Part shown: positions 36,966 to 47,849 of the stretch, piece by piece
Layout: the number at the start of each line of letters is the position of its first letter
Numbering within the stretch: the first letter of the stretch is position 1
From: Lachnospiraceae bacterium
GTDB taxonomy: Bacteria; Bacillota; Clostridia; Lachnospirales; Lachnospiraceae
DNA: 64,000 nucleotides
Reading direction: 5' to 3'
NCBI GenBank assembly: GCA_910573755.1
Contig: CAJTBO010000012.1
Coordinates: 1-64,000, forward strand
The notes under the pieces: model-generated
Seen by the model: the letters and a program-made list of their open reading frames with translations, nothing else
What the model was told of the DNA's origin: nothing
Databases searched by the model: none
Made by a program: the position numbers and the translations under genes

Positions 36966-38629
36966 CTCTTTGGAAGCACAAATGAACTCTTTAAGGATAC
37001 AATCCTGTTGAACACCGGCTTTCCCGGCTCGGAATCCCTGCTGTCCACACAGAAAAATCCCTGTCTCACAAACTGAAAGCTTTCCGATGCCTGCGCCTTC
37101 TCCAGCACAGGTTCCATATAACAGTTCTTCAGCACCTTTAATGAATCGGGATTCAGATTCAGGGAACCGTCCTCATTGTATACTCCCTTTTCCTCATCCA
37201 CGATATTCTCATACAAACGCACCTCCGCAGATACCGCTGTCTGAGCATTTACCCAGTGGATCGTACCCTTTACCTTTCTGCCGTCCGGACTGTTGCCTCC
37301 CTTGCTCGCCGGATCATAAGTGCCGTGCACCACCGTTACTCTGCCGTTTTCATCCTTTTCACAGCCTGTACATTTCACAAAATAGGCATGCATCAGGCGC
37401 ACTTCATTTCCGGGGAACATCCTGAAATATTTTCTCGGCGGCTCCTCCATAAAGTCATCCCGTTCGATATACAGTTCTCTCCCGAAAGGTACTTTTCTGC
37501 TGCCAAGCTCCGGATTCTCCAGATTGTTTGCCACTTCCAGTTCCTCCGTCTCCCCTTCCGGATAGTTGTCGATCACCAGTCTGACCGGGTCCAAAATCGC
37601 CATCACGCGGGGCTTCTTCAGCTTCAGATCCTCTCTGATACAGTATTCCAGCATGGAATACTCCGCCGAAGACTGCGCTTTGGAAACGCCGCAGAGGTCC
37701 ACGAACCGCCTGATGGACTCCGGCGTAAAGCCACGGCGCCGCAGAGCCGCGATAGATACCAGCCTCGGATCGTCCCAGCCGTCCACGATGCCTTCCTCCA
37801 CCAGCTTCTTGATATATCTCTTGCCTGTCACCACATTGGTCAGGTACATTTTTGCAAACTCGATCTGACGGGGCGGCTTCTTGTATTCCAGTTCCCTGAG
37901 CACCCAGTCATAAAGGGGCCTGTGATCCTCAAACTCCAGTGTACAGATGGAATGGGTCACGCCTTCTTCCGCATCCTCGATAGGATGGGCGTAGTCATAC
38001 ATCGGATAGATGCACCATTTATCCCCCGTATTGTGATGGGACATATGCGCTACCCTGTAAATGATCGGATCACGCATATTCATATTCGGAGAAGCCATAT
38101 CGATCTTTGCCCGAAGAGTCTTTTCCCCGTCCCGGAAGGCACCGTTCTTCATCGCCTCAAACAACTCCAGATTTTCTTCCACACTGCGGTTTTTTCCCGG
38201 ATCCTCCTTCCCCGCCTCAGTCAGTGTCCCTCTGTACTCCCGCATCTCATCCGCCGTCAGGTCCGATACATAAGCCTTTCCTTTTTTGATCAGCTTCACG
38301 GCGCCCTCGTACATCTTTTCAAAATAGTTGGATGCGAAGAACAGCCTGTCTTCATAGTCCGCTCCAAGCCATTTCACATCCTCTATGATCGACTCCACAA
38401 ACTCCGTCTTCTCCTTCGTCGGATTCGTATCGTCAAACCGCAGGTTAAACTTCCCGCCATACTGCTGTGCCAGCCCGTAATTGAGCAGAATGCTCTTCGC
38501 ATGCCCGATGTGCAGATACCCGTTGGGCTCCGGCGGAAACCTCGTACAGACAGAAGTATACACCCCTTCCGCCAGATCCTTATCGATCTCCTGTTCTATA
38601 AAATTTCTTGAAATAACTTCTTCAGCCAT
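36962..38629 (-). CDS. glnS: Glutaminyl-tRNA synthetase
   Basis: The 555-residue class I synthetase charges tRNA-Gln. The HIGH motif lies in [15 protein letters not shown] (residues ~32-46); the GlnRS signature PTRPEP-like start and LRFDDTNP follow. The KMSKS region is unusual: where most enzymes have VMSKRKL, this reads [12 protein letters not shown]. The rest, including the C-terminal anticodon-binding domain, is complete. Its own strong promoter lies upstream. Coexistence with gatCAB suggests the amidotransferase here serves tRNA-Asn. Confidence 0.95.
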   Translation of the reverse strand: MAEEVISRNFIEQEIDKDLAEGVYTSVCTRFPPEPNGYLHIGHAKSILLNYGLAQQYGGKFNLRFDDTNPTKEKTEFVESIIEDVKWLGADYEDRLFFASNYFEKMYEGAVKLIKKGKAYVSDLTADEMREYRGTLTEAGKEDPGKNRSVEENLELFEAMKNGAFRDGEKTLRAKIDMASPNMNMRDPIIYRVAHMSHHNTGDKWCIYPMYDYAHPIEDAEEGVTHSICTLEFEDHRPLYDWVLRELEYKKPPRQIEFAKMYLTNVVTGKRYIKKLVEEGIVDGWDDPRLVSIAALRRRGFTPESIRRFVDLCGVSKAQSSAEYSMLEYCIREDLKLKKPRVMAILDPVRLVIDNYPEGETEELEVANNLENPELGSRKVPFGRELYIERDDFMEEPPRKYFRMFPGNEVRLMHAYFVKCTGCEKDENGRVTVVHGTYDPASKGGNSPDGRKVKGTIHWVNAQTAVSAEVRLYENIVDEEKGVYNEDGSLNLNPDSLKVLKNCYMEPVLEKAQASESFQFVRQGFFCVDSRDSEPGKPVFNRIVSLKSSFVLPKR

Positions 38630-38652
38630 ATCACAATATCTCCCGTCAAAAA

Positions 38653-38681
38653 ATTATATATTCTATGTTTCATCCCGTCAA
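38653..38681 (-). promoter_or_regulatory. Promoter of glnS
   Basis: Minus strand -35 TTGACG (38676-38681), 17-base spacer, perfect -10 TATAAT (38653-38658), about 25 bases upstream of the start codon. Confidence 0.75.
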
Positions 38682-38770
38682 TTTCAGCCGGCATTTTCTC
38701 ACACAGACGTCCTGCTCATCCGACCCGCAAACGCTCCGCTTTTTGCCCGTATCCCTCGCCTTCGGCCCGG

Positions 38771-39949
38771 TCAGTGGTGAAACAGCCTGATCCCTGTAAA
38801 GCACATTGCCATCCCGTACTTATCACAGGTTTCGATCACATTGTCATCCCTGATCGATCCGCCGGGCTGTGCCACATATTTCACGCCGCTCTTATGTGCT
38901 CTCTCAATATTATCTCCGAACGGAAAGAATGCATCCGACCCGAGGGCAACATCCGTATTGCCGGCAAGCCATACCGCTTTTTCCTCTCCTGTGAAAACAG
39001 GCGGTTTCTCCCTGAAAAACTTCTGCCAGATACCCTCCGCCAGAATATCCCCGTATTCATTGCCGATATACAGATCGATGCAGTTGTCCCGGTCCGCCCT
39101 GCCGATGCCGTCCACAAAGGAAAGTTCCAGCACCTTTGGCGCCTGGCGCAGATACCAGTTATCCGCCTTATTTCCTGCAAGCCTTGTACAGTGGATTCTG
39201 GACTGCTGCCCGGCTCCGATCCCGATCGCCTGCCCGTTCTTAACATAGCATACCGAATTGCTCTGGGTATATTTCAGCGTGATCATGGCGATCATCAGAT
39301 CGATCAGCGCCTCTTTCGGCAGTTCCCGGTTCTTTGTCACCATATTCCGAAACAGCGCTTCATCAATCTTCAGATCGTTCCGCCCCTGTTCAAAAGTCAC
39401 GCCGAAGACCTGTTTATGCTCGATCTTCTCCGGCTCGTAGTCCGGATCGATCTGAATGACATTATAGCCGCCCTTTTTCTTTGCTTTCAGTATTTCCAAA
39501 GCTTCCGGCTCATAACCCGGCGCAATGATGCCGTCCGAAACTTCCCGCTTGATCAGCAGCGCCGTCTCCCTATCGCATACATCCGAGAGCGCGATGAAAT
39601 CCCCGAAGGAAGACATCCTGTCCGCTCCCCTTGCCCTTGCGTAAGCGCAGGCAAGCGGCGTCAGTTCCGCTTTTTCATCCACCCAGTATATCTTCTTCTC
39701 CAGTTCCGAAAGCGGCAGTCCCACCGCCGCCCCTGCCGGAGATACATGCTTGAAAGAGGTTGCAGCAGGAAGCCCTGCCGCCGCCTTTAATTCCCGGACA
39801 AGCTGCCAGCCGTTTAAAGCATCCAGCAGATTGATATAGCCCGGCCTTCCGTTCAAAACCCCGATCGGAAGCGCATCCCCGTTTTCCATATAGATACGGG
39901 ACGGCTTCTGGTTCGGGTTACAGCCGTATTTTAATCCTAATTCCTTCAT
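38771..39949 (-). CDS. purH: Stand-alone AICAR transformylase (PurH C-terminal domain)
   Basis: The 392-residue protein corresponds to the transformylase half of PurH, transferring a formyl group to AICAR. The start MKELGLKYGCNPNQ and the catalytic-site FKHVSPAGAAVG (Lys-His pair) are present. The methylglyoxal-synthase-like IMP cyclohydrolase domain of bifunctional PurH is absent; that step is taken by the purO-type gene 57 bases upstream. Together with guaB the cluster handles AICAR to IMP to XMP. Confidence 0.92.
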   Translation of the reverse strand: MKELGLKYGCNPNQKPSRIYMENGDALPIGVLNGRPGYINLLDALNGWQLVRELKAAAGLPAATSFKHVSPAGAAVGLPLSELEKKIYWVDEKAELTPLACAYARARGADRMSSFGDFIALSDVCDRETALLIKREVSDGIIAPGYEPEALEILKAKKKGGYNVIQIDPDYEPEKIEHKQVFGVTFEQGRNDLKIDEALFRNMVTKNRELPKEALIDLMIAMITLKYTQSNSVCYVKNGQAIGIGAGQQSRIHCTRLAGNKADNWYLRQAPKVLELSFVDGIGRADRDNCIDLYIGNEYGDILAEGIWQKFFREKPPVFTGEEKAVWLAGNTDVALGSDAFFPFGDNIERAHKSGVKYVAQPGGSIRDDNVIETCDKYGMAMCFTGIRLFHH

Positions 39950-40006
39950 CTTCTTTCCCCTGTCTTTTTATCGATCATCTCTGTTATCTCCGTATTCAGC
40001 CGCGCC

Positions 40007-40723
40007 TCACAGATTTTTATTGATGATCCGGCTTTCATATTTTCCGGTTTCAATCTCAATATACCGCACAAATAAAGACACCTTATTTTCTTCATTCAGG
40101 CTTTCCCAGATACGTCCCGCAAAACTGTCAATATCTTCGTCCGCAACGGCGATCCGTTCAGGTTCTCCCTCAAAACCCGGCAGCGGGTCTCCATCCTTCT
40201 GATAGGTATGAATAAAACGTCCCTCGCCTGCTAACGGTCTGTCATAGGAAAAAGTATATCTGCAGCAACAGGACGGATCTCCGTCTGCACTCTTTAATAT
40301 AGACATTTTATAGGAAAACACACCTGCGGCTATTTCCATAACGCCCGATATTCTCGGTGTATAATTCGGCGCATCCGGCTCAAATTCCCTTGCGGCAAGC
40401 GCTTCCTCAAAGCTTTTTCCGCAGGCCAGCCCGTCATAAACCGTATCCGTCTGGTCGCCGTTCGTCACGATCGTCCGATCGTTTAAAACCCGCACCGGCG
40501 CATAGATGATCAGGCTGGGATCGCTCAGTTTGGAAGGATCAAACGCCTCCGTGCGGATACCTTCGCCTTCCTCCACAAAGATCCTGTTGCGGCTGTTTAC
40601 GCTTCTGCCCATGATAAAATAAGCCGTTACCGCAAATCTCCCGTCCGGCGTCCTTCCGATCACGATACCGCGCCCCGGATAGGGATTGCCTCTCAATTCA
40701 TCCTCTAATGACCTTATTTCCAT
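40007..40723 (-). CDS. purO: PurO-type IMP cyclohydrolase
   Basis: The start is the ATG at 40723 with AGGAG six bases upstream, giving 238 residues. It matches the archaeal-style IMP cyclohydrolase family (start with NPYPGRGIVIGRTPDGRFAV, then AYFIMGRSVNSRNRIF). The enzyme closes FAICAR to IMP, the last step of purine synthesis. It is directly upstream of the stand-alone transformylase and downstream of guaB, with a structured 137-base gap between. Assignment is from family pattern and context. Confidence 0.88.
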   Translation of the reverse strand: MEIRSLEDELRGNPYPGRGIVIGRTPDGRFAVTAYFIMGRSVNSRNRIFVEEGEGIRTEAFDPSKLSDPSLIIYAPVRVLNDRTIVTNGDQTDTVYDGLACGKSFEEALAAREFEPDAPNYTPRISGVMEIAAGVFSYKMSILKSADGDPSCCCRYTFSYDRPLAGEGRFIHTYQKDGDPLPGFEGEPERIAVADEDIDSFAGRIWESLNEENKVSLFVRYIEIETGKYESRIINKNL

Positions 40724-40742
40724 AATATCTCCTTTCGGGAAA

Positions 40743-40859
40743 CTTCTCAATTAAGAGAAGCAACGCTTCTCGCTACAGTGCAATTTGCATTGCAAATCGC
40801 ACTGGTTCTTATCGCTCATTGAGAAGCAGCAGGAAATTACGCCTTCTGGCGTAATTTCC
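40743..40859 (-). repeat. Cluster of three hairpins between guaB and purO
   Basis: Directly after the guaB stop lie: a perfect 12-bp stem GGAAATTACGCC with a 4-base loop (40832-40859); a 13-bp stem with one wobble pair and a 3-base loop (40776-40804); and a 7-bp stem GAGAAGC with a 3-base loop (40755-40771) that competes with an alternative CTTCTC/GAGAAG pairing (40743-40760). No clear T-run follows. Confidence 0.85.
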
Positions 40860-40860
40860 C

Positions 40861-42330
<1,470 letters not shown>

Positions 42331-42365
42331 TTAATTAAGTTCCGCATTTTTAAATAAAAAACCTG

Positions 42366-42863
42366 TCAGTCTGTAAACACTTTTCTGGGTGCGATATTTT
42401 TAACAGCGGCTACAAAGGCAGAACTGGGTGAGAGCAGCACTTTCATTTCATTATTATATATCAGCACATATCGCTGATCCGGCTGCGCCTCATAGCCAAT
42501 ACTGTAATCCCTTTGTTTCAGCTCCCTGTTTTTATATTCGTCCAGATGCCAGGAATTTACAGGTGCCAGGATTTCAATCTTTTCCGTATTCAGTTTTTCT
42601 ATTGTTTTTCTTCTTCTCTGCCCGCTGATCTTATCAATACTGATCTCCCTGTCCACATATAGGTATTCGTACTCCACATTGCATTCCAGAGACATAAAAT
42701 AACTCAGTACACCGCATACCACTGCCATGATGAGCGCCAGCGGACCCGCTATAAAGAAGAGCAGAACAAACAGCACGGTCAGCACAGTAAACAGTATTCT
42801 CAAAAATAACTTTACCGTCGGCGTCTTATGTTTCACAAGGCATTCTACATAAGATTCACTCAT
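42366..42863 (-). CDS. Small membrane protein (DUF6106-like)
   Basis: The start at 42863 has GGAGGTG upstream and gives 165 residues beginning MSESYVECLVK. Two adjacent hydrophobic stretches (around residues 18-50, LFLRILFTVLTVLFVLLFFI and LALIMAVVCGVLSYFM) form a membrane hairpin. The rest is a soluble alpha/beta region with an INKISGQRRRKTIEKL-like block. It is a conserved Lachnospiraceae-type family without known function. It is upstream of guaB. Confidence 0.72.
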   Translation of the reverse strand: MSESYVECLVKHKTPTVKLFLRILFTVLTVLFVLLFFIAGPLALIMAVVCGVLSYFMSLECNVEYEYLYVDREISIDKISGQRRRKTIEKLNTEKIEILAPVNSWHLDEYKNRELKQRDYSIGYEAQPDQRYVLIYNNEMKVLLSPSSAFVAAVKNIAPRKVFTD

Positions 42864-42927
42864 ACGCCACCTCCATTCATCTGTAATAAAAACCAACGAC
42901 TGTATGCTCCGCAAACAGTCTTATGGT

Positions 42928-42975
42928 AAAAAAATCTGTAATACGATCCTTCCCCGAAGAATTGTATTACAGATT
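42928..42975 (-). terminator. Strong intrinsic terminator after the sugar operon
   Basis: On the minus strand a perfect 12-bp stem AATCTGTAATAC/GTATTACAGATT (42933-42944 and 42964-42975) with a 19-base loop is followed by TTTTT (42928-42932). It lies between the kinase gene that ends the sugar operon and the DUF6106-like gene. Confidence 0.8.
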
Positions 42976-43004
42976 ATCATAATATATTTGTCCGACTTAT
43001 TCAA
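42976..43004 (-). promoter_or_regulatory. Possible promoter abutting the terminator
   Basis: Minus strand -35 TTGAAT (42999-43004), 17-base spacer, -10 TATGAT (42976-42981), directly next to the terminator stem. A transcript from it would start inside the stem and only partly form the hairpin. Confidence 0.4.
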
Positions 43005-43161
43005 CCATCAGATTATGCAAAAAAACAAATATTTTTTACGAATTTTTTATCAGGCATGAGCATAATTCCAGCATTTAAAAAGCAAAAATATTCATAGAGG
43101 GATGAAAGCCTGTGAAAAACGCCCGGAAAAGAACTTGATCCCCAGGCTCCTATAAAAATTA

Positions 43162-44100
43162 TCATTTCCCCCGTATTGCCTTCAGCTTCCAAAGCGCCCC
43201 TTCCACCGGCGGTTTGGAAGCTGCAACAAGCCTGAACGGTACCCCGGCCGCTTCCCCGATCTTCTCTTTAAGCAGCGTAAGATACGTCTCATTCGCCGCC
43301 TTCGTAAGAACGGAACCCGTCAAAGCTACTGTCACCGGTACCGTTGAAAACACAAGCCGCTCCATGATCGCCCCTATATTTTCAGCCGCACACAACGCCA
43401 TCTGACGTGCAAGCTGCCATACCTCCTGATCCCCTTCTTCCAACTGTGCAAAAAACAACGTGATCACTTCTTTCGACCATTCCGGATATCCCGCCGGATC
43501 TTTCAGCATATTCCAGGAATTCAAAATGTCTTCTTCCGTTTCCAGCGAAAACTTCCTTTTATATGCTGCCGCAAGGGATGTTTCCTCCCCGGCATAAACC
43601 ACACTTCTGTAGACAAGCCGAAACACATTCTGCACGATCCAGATACCGCCGCCCGCATCCCCGGACCACTCATCCAGCCCCGCTGTTTTTTCCATGCCGC
43701 CCGCTTCATCGATTCCCGCGCAGCAGACTCCCGTGCCGCAGTTATAGGCGATTCCGACACCTGCCGGGCATTCCGCCCATACCGCCAGAAAACCGTCGTT
43801 GCAGACAAAATATTCCGCAAACCCTATCTCCCGGAATATCTCCTCCATCTGTTCCTGATCCTTTCCGTTATCGACGCCGGACAAACCTGCCGCTGCATAT
43901 CTGATATCGGAAATTTTCATTCCTGTCCCGGCAAGCACGGCCTCCGTTCCCCGCTGCAGTTCCCGCCTTGTCCCTTCCCAGCCGTCCGCCAGAAAGTCAT
44001 GGTTCACACAGCCTCCTAAATACCGTCCCGCTGTCCGGAACGCTTCATCCAGCAGCAGGTATTCTGTTTTTGTCCCCCCGCCGTCTATCGCAAGATACAT
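43162..44100 (-). CDS. BadF/BadG/BcrA-type ATPase, probable sugar (glucosamine-type) kinase
   Basis: The start is the ATG at 44100 with GGGAGGGG upstream, giving 312 residues. The ASKHA-fold phosphate loop is MYLAIDGGGTKTEY; further motifs are NCGTGVCCAG and WSGDAGGG, both nucleotide-binding. It belongs to the N-acetylglucosamine/glucosamine kinase group of the BadF family. As the last gene of a ribose-type ABC operon it probably phosphorylates the imported sugar. The exact sugar is not readable. Confidence 0.85.
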   Translation of the reverse strand: MYLAIDGGGTKTEYLLLDEAFRTAGRYLGGCVNHDFLADGWEGTRRELQRGTEAVLAGTGMKISDIRYAAAGLSGVDNGKDQEQMEEIFREIGFAEYFVCNDGFLAVWAECPAGVGIAYNCGTGVCCAGIDEAGGMEKTAGLDEWSGDAGGGIWIVQNVFRLVYRSVVYAGEETSLAAAYKRKFSLETEEDILNSWNMLKDPAGYPEWSKEVITLFFAQLEEGDQEVWQLARQMALCAAENIGAIMERLVFSTVPVTVALTGSVLTKAANETYLTLLKEKIGEAAGVPFRLVAASKPPVEGALWKLKAIRGK

Positions 44101-44217
44101 CCTTTCCCCTCCCTTTTCTTTTATCCCTCTTATCCTCCCACGGCTCACTGCCACTCCAGACTCCTGCATTTTCTGCCCGGATCCGGCGTCTTCTTTCTCT
44201 ATTGCCTTCCTCCGGCA

Positions 44218-45174
44218 TCACACCGCCTCTTTCTTCCGCTTCTGCGCATAATTATCAAACCACAGGATCAACAAAATGATAACCCCCTCGCAGACCTTCT
44301 GTACATAAGCGCTGATACCCAGCATATTCATACAGTTCTCCAGCACCTGTATCGCCAGCAGCCCGATAAAAGACTGCAAAATGCCGCCCACGCCGCCCGC
44401 GAAAGACGTACCGCCCACCACGCAGCCGCAGTTCACGGACAGCGCCGTGGAGTCCCCGTAAATAGAGGACCCCGTATTCAGCTTCGAGGACAATAATACG
44501 CCGCAGAACGCCGCCATGGCGCCGCAGATCACAAAAGCCGCCCACTTGATCCTCTCCGCCCGGATGCCGGACTGGGTCGCTACATGATAATCGCCGCCCA
44601 CCGCATAACAGTTTCTTCCGAAAGGAGTATACCGCAGGATATAATAAAATAACAGCAGCATAACAATCATAATGATAATCAGATTCGGTATGCCGAAAAG
44701 CACCTTTCCGTTTGCAATCTTCATATAGGAAAGATTTTTCGCCGGAACCGGATGGGCGTCCGTGATCTGCTGGGCGATTCCCTTTAACAGCATCCCCATA
44801 CCGAGGGTAATGATAAAGGGCTCCGTCTTCTGCTTCACCACCAGGAATCCGTTGATAAAGCCCACCAGCGCGCCGCAGGCAACCGCAGCACAGATTGCAG
44901 GCCCCAAAGGCATATGATCCATCAGCTTAATTGTAATGATCCCTGCAAGGCTCATCATGGCGCCAATGGAAAAATCACATCCGCCGCATATGATAACAAG
45001 CGTTACCCCAAAGGCGAGCATCTCAAGGATCGCCGCCGAGTTCAGCATATCCAGCAGATTGTATGCCGTATAAAATCTTGTATCGAAAAACAGCATCATA
45101 AACAACATCAGAAGGATCGCTGTCAGCGCTTTGCGTTTTTCGATCTCCTTCACCACTTTTCTGACAATACTCAT
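44218..45174 (-). CDS. Sugar ABC transporter permease (RbsC family)
   Basis: The 318-residue integral membrane protein has about eight to ten hydrophobic segments and the family signature GGCDFSIGAMMSLAGI early and VGGTSFAGGVGGILQS near the end. It forms the channel with the neighbouring permease and the ATPase. The start has GAGGTGG upstream. It is 118 bases upstream of the kinase and 9 bases after the other permease. Confidence 0.92.
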   Translation of the reverse strand: MSIVRKVVKEIEKRKALTAILLMLFMMLFFDTRFYTAYNLLDMLNSAAILEMLAFGVTLVIICGGCDFSIGAMMSLAGIITIKLMDHMPLGPAICAAVACGALVGFINGFLVVKQKTEPFIITLGMGMLLKGIAQQITDAHPVPAKNLSYMKIANGKVLFGIPNLIIIMIVMLLLFYYILRYTPFGRNCYAVGGDYHVATQSGIRAERIKWAAFVICGAMAAFCGVLLSSKLNTGSSIYGDSTALSVNCGCVVGGTSFAGGVGGILQSFIGLLAIQVLENCMNMLGISAYVQKVCEGVIILLILWFDNYAQKRKKEAV

Positions 45175-45183
45175 TTTTCCACC

Positions 45184-46146
45184 TCACTTTACCCTGCGCC
45201 GGTCGAGCCAGATCGCGATGATCAGAACCGCGCCTTTACATACCGACTGAAGATAGGTTGACACGCCCAGAAGATTCAGGCAGTTGGACAGTAAAATAAC
45301 AAGCATAACGCCCAGCATCGTCCTGACCACGCTTCCCCGGCCTCCGGCAAGGGACGTACCTCCTACCACCACCGCAAGGATCGCGTTTGTCTCATAGTTT
45401 GCCCCCAAAAGCGGCGATGCCGTTGTGATCCGGGAAAACAACACGATCGCCCCGAAAGCGGATAACACGCCCGATAGCACAAACACAAGCGTAATGCGCC
45501 TTTTTACCGGTATGCCGCAGAGATCCGCCGCCGTGATATTGGCGCCGGTCAGACAGATCTCCCGTCCTGTCTGCGTGCGCGTAAGGAACACATGGAGCAG
45601 CGCCATTATAATGATAAACAGTAAAAAGGATGCCGGAATAAAGCCTGCTCTGCCGGAACCGACCGCTTTAAACAGATCCGTCCGCGATGCAAGATGCGAC
45701 ATATGCTGTGTCGCCCCGTCTGTATAGAGCAGCGCTGCGGCGCTGTATACTGCGCTGAGTCCGTATGTGATAAAAAGCGCCTTTGCCTGCGTCAGCGCGC
45801 CGCAGCTCACAACAATAAACGCGTTGAGAAGCCCCATCGCCACGCCTGCGGCCAGCCCCGCGATCAACGCGCCGCCCTGTCCCAGCACATCGATCATGGA
45901 AATGGTAAATACCGCGCTCAACGATACGATGCCTGCCACAGAGAGATCGATGAACCCCCCGATAATCGCCAGCGTCATACCAAGCGCAACGAAACTCAAA
46001 GGTCCGAACTGGTTCATCAGGTTTCCCAGATTGGCAACCGTGAGAAACTTCGGTTCTATCAGGGCAGTTACCGCCGCCAATATCATAATTGTCACTAAAA
46101 CCAGATTATTTTTCACAAAATATCCGATGCGAGTCTTTGCATCCAT
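45184..46146 (-). CDS. Sugar ABC transporter permease (RbsC family), second subunit
   Basis: The 320-residue permease carries GGFIDLSVAGIVSLSAV near the N terminus and VVGGTSLAGGRGSVVRTM near the C terminus, the RbsC family hallmarks. Two different permeases in one operon imply a heterodimeric channel. It lies 20 bases downstream of the ATPase gene. Confidence 0.92.
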   Translation of the reverse strand: MDAKTRIGYFVKNNLVLVTIMILAAVTALIEPKFLTVANLGNLMNQFGPLSFVALGMTLAIIGGFIDLSVAGIVSLSAVFTISMIDVLGQGGALIAGLAAGVAMGLLNAFIVVSCGALTQAKALFITYGLSAVYSAAALLYTDGATQHMSHLASRTDLFKAVGSGRAGFIPASFLLFIIIMALLHVFLTRTQTGREICLTGANITAADLCGIPVKRRITLVFVLSGVLSAFGAIVLFSRITTASPLLGANYETNAILAVVVGGTSLAGGRGSVVRTMLGVMLVILLSNCLNLLGVSTYLQSVCKGAVLIIAIWLDRRRVK

Positions 46147-46166
46147 CTGTTCTTCCCTTTCTTTTC

Positions 46167-47648
46167 CTATCCTATCGCCCTGTTCATAATTTCCTGTGCG
46201 GATACTTTCTCCGGATCAAATTCTCCCGTGATGCGCCCGTCCGCTATGGTCAGCACACGATTGCTCATATTCAGCACCTCCGGCAGTTCCGAAGAGATCA
46301 GGATAATGGAACTTCCCGCCTCCACCGCCTTTTTCATCAGCATATAGATCTCATATTTCGCGCCCACATCGATTCCCCTTGTGGGCTCGTCCATGATCAG
46401 GATCTTCGGTTCCGTCTCCAGCCACCTTCCGATAATGCATTTCTGCTGGTTGCCGCCCGAGAGATTCACGATAACGGATGCGGGAGACGGTGTCTTTATG
46501 AGCAGTTCGCTTATCTTCTCCTCCGCCATCTTCCTCTCTTTGTCCGGCGAAAGGAACATCCCCTTTTTCAGCTTCTTCAGATTCGCCATGGAGATATTTG
46601 ACTCCACGGAAAACGGCAGCACCAATCCCTGCTGTTTGCGGTCCTCCGGCACAAATGCGATCCCGCACTTTTTCCCGTCCCGGGGACTCATTATCTTTAC
46701 CGCTTCCCCTTCGATCTGTATCTCTTTTCTTTTTACCTTATCCGCACCGTAGATCGCCCGGACGATCTCCGTCCTGCCGGCGCCCACCAGCCCCACAAAC
46801 CCCAGAATCTCCCCGCGGTTTAAAGTAAAGGAAATATCCTTCAGCTTATTGGTGGTCAGATGCTCTACCTTCATCAGCGGTTCCCCGGCGAAATGAGGCC
46901 GTTCCGGGTATTCGTTCTCGATCGTCCTGCCCACCATCATACCCACCATCTCCCTGCGGTCAAGCTCCCGGACAGGGCGGGTATCGATCACATGGCCGTC
47001 CCGCATGATCGTCACCACGTCGCAGTATTCAAAGATCTCATCCAGTTTATGGCTGATATACAAAATGGATATCCCCCCGCTCCTCATCTGTCTGATGATA
47101 TCCCCGAGTTTCGTAAGTTCTTCCTCCGTCAGGCTGCTGGAAGGTTCATCCATGATAATAAGCTTTGACTGAAAAGAAAGCGCCTTCGCGATCTCCACCA
47201 TCTGTTTTTCCGACGTGCTCAGTTCCGATACATAGCTGCCTGTATGGATGGAAGAACCGATCTGTTCCAGCAGTTCCTTTGCCTTCTGGTGGGTTCCCCG
47301 CATCCCGCCGGCTTCCCTGAATCTTCCCAGAAAAATATTTTCCCCCACTGTCATGGAAGAGATCAGACTGAACTCCTGATAAATGATGCTGAGCCCCCTG
47401 CGCAGCGATTCCATCGGTGTCGTCTTTTCAATTGTCTGCCCGTCAAATACGACCGTGCCGGCATCCTTTGTATAAACGCCGGACAGAATCTTCATAAGTG
47501 TGGACTTGCCCGCCCCGTTTTCGCCTACGATGCCGTGTACAACGCCGCGCCCCACCTGCAGCGATACATCGTCCAGCGCCTTCACGCCCGGAAATGCCTT
47601 GCTGACATGTTCCACGGACAGGATCACATCGGAAAGCTGTCTATCCAT
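46167..47648 (-). CDS. Sugar ABC transporter ATP-binding protein (RbsA/MglA type)
   Basis: The 493-residue protein has two fused ABC domains. The first shows Walker A GENGAGKSTLMKIL, signature LSTSEKQMVEIAKAL and Walker B IIMDEPSSSLTE. The second has the degenerate Walker A GLVGAGRTEIVRAI typical of the family, signature LSGGNQQKCIIGRWL and Walker B ILIMDEPTRGIDVG. It energises both permeases. It is separated from the binding-protein gene by ~200 bases of hairpin-rich sequence. Confidence 0.95.
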   Translation of the reverse strand: MDRQLSDVILSVEHVSKAFPGVKALDDVSLQVGRGVVHGIVGENGAGKSTLMKILSGVYTKDAGTVVFDGQTIEKTTPMESLRRGLSIIYQEFSLISSMTVGENIFLGRFREAGGMRGTHQKAKELLEQIGSSIHTGSYVSELSTSEKQMVEIAKALSFQSKLIIMDEPSSSLTEEELTKLGDIIRQMRSGGISILYISHKLDEIFEYCDVVTIMRDGHVIDTRPVRELDRREMVGMMVGRTIENEYPERPHFAGEPLMKVEHLTTNKLKDISFTLNRGEILGFVGLVGAGRTEIVRAIYGADKVKRKEIQIEGEAVKIMSPRDGKKCGIAFVPEDRKQQGLVLPFSVESNISMANLKKLKKGMFLSPDKERKMAEEKISELLIKTPSPASVIVNLSGGNQQKCIIGRWLETEPKILIMDEPTRGIDVGAKYEIYMLMKKAVEAGSSIILISSELPEVLNMSNRVLTIADGRITGEFDPEKVSAQEIMNRAIG

Positions 47649-47700
47649 CCTGTTTACCCTCCTGTTTCAAACTCCATCGTTCCTGCTTCTGTCAAGTAAA

Positions 47701-47829
47701 TTGTATACAACCCGGATGCGAATTGCAACGCAGATTTCTCTGCGCTGCAATTCACCGTTCCTACACTTACCGCCATGCCGCTATCAGCAGCACAAACGCC
47801 CCGCGAAGAACACTGCTCCTGCGTTCTTC
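47701..47829 (-). repeat. Hairpins and palindrome between binding-protein and ATPase genes
   Basis: A 15-bp stem with one wobble pair and a GAAA tetraloop (47720-47753), a 7-bp stem GAAGAAC/GTTCTTC (47805-47829), and the palindrome TTGTATACAA (47701-47710). Such hairpins often stabilise the upstream binding-protein mRNA relative to the rest of the operon. Confidence 0.75.
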
Positions 47830-47849
47830 CGTGTAAGACTTATTACGCT

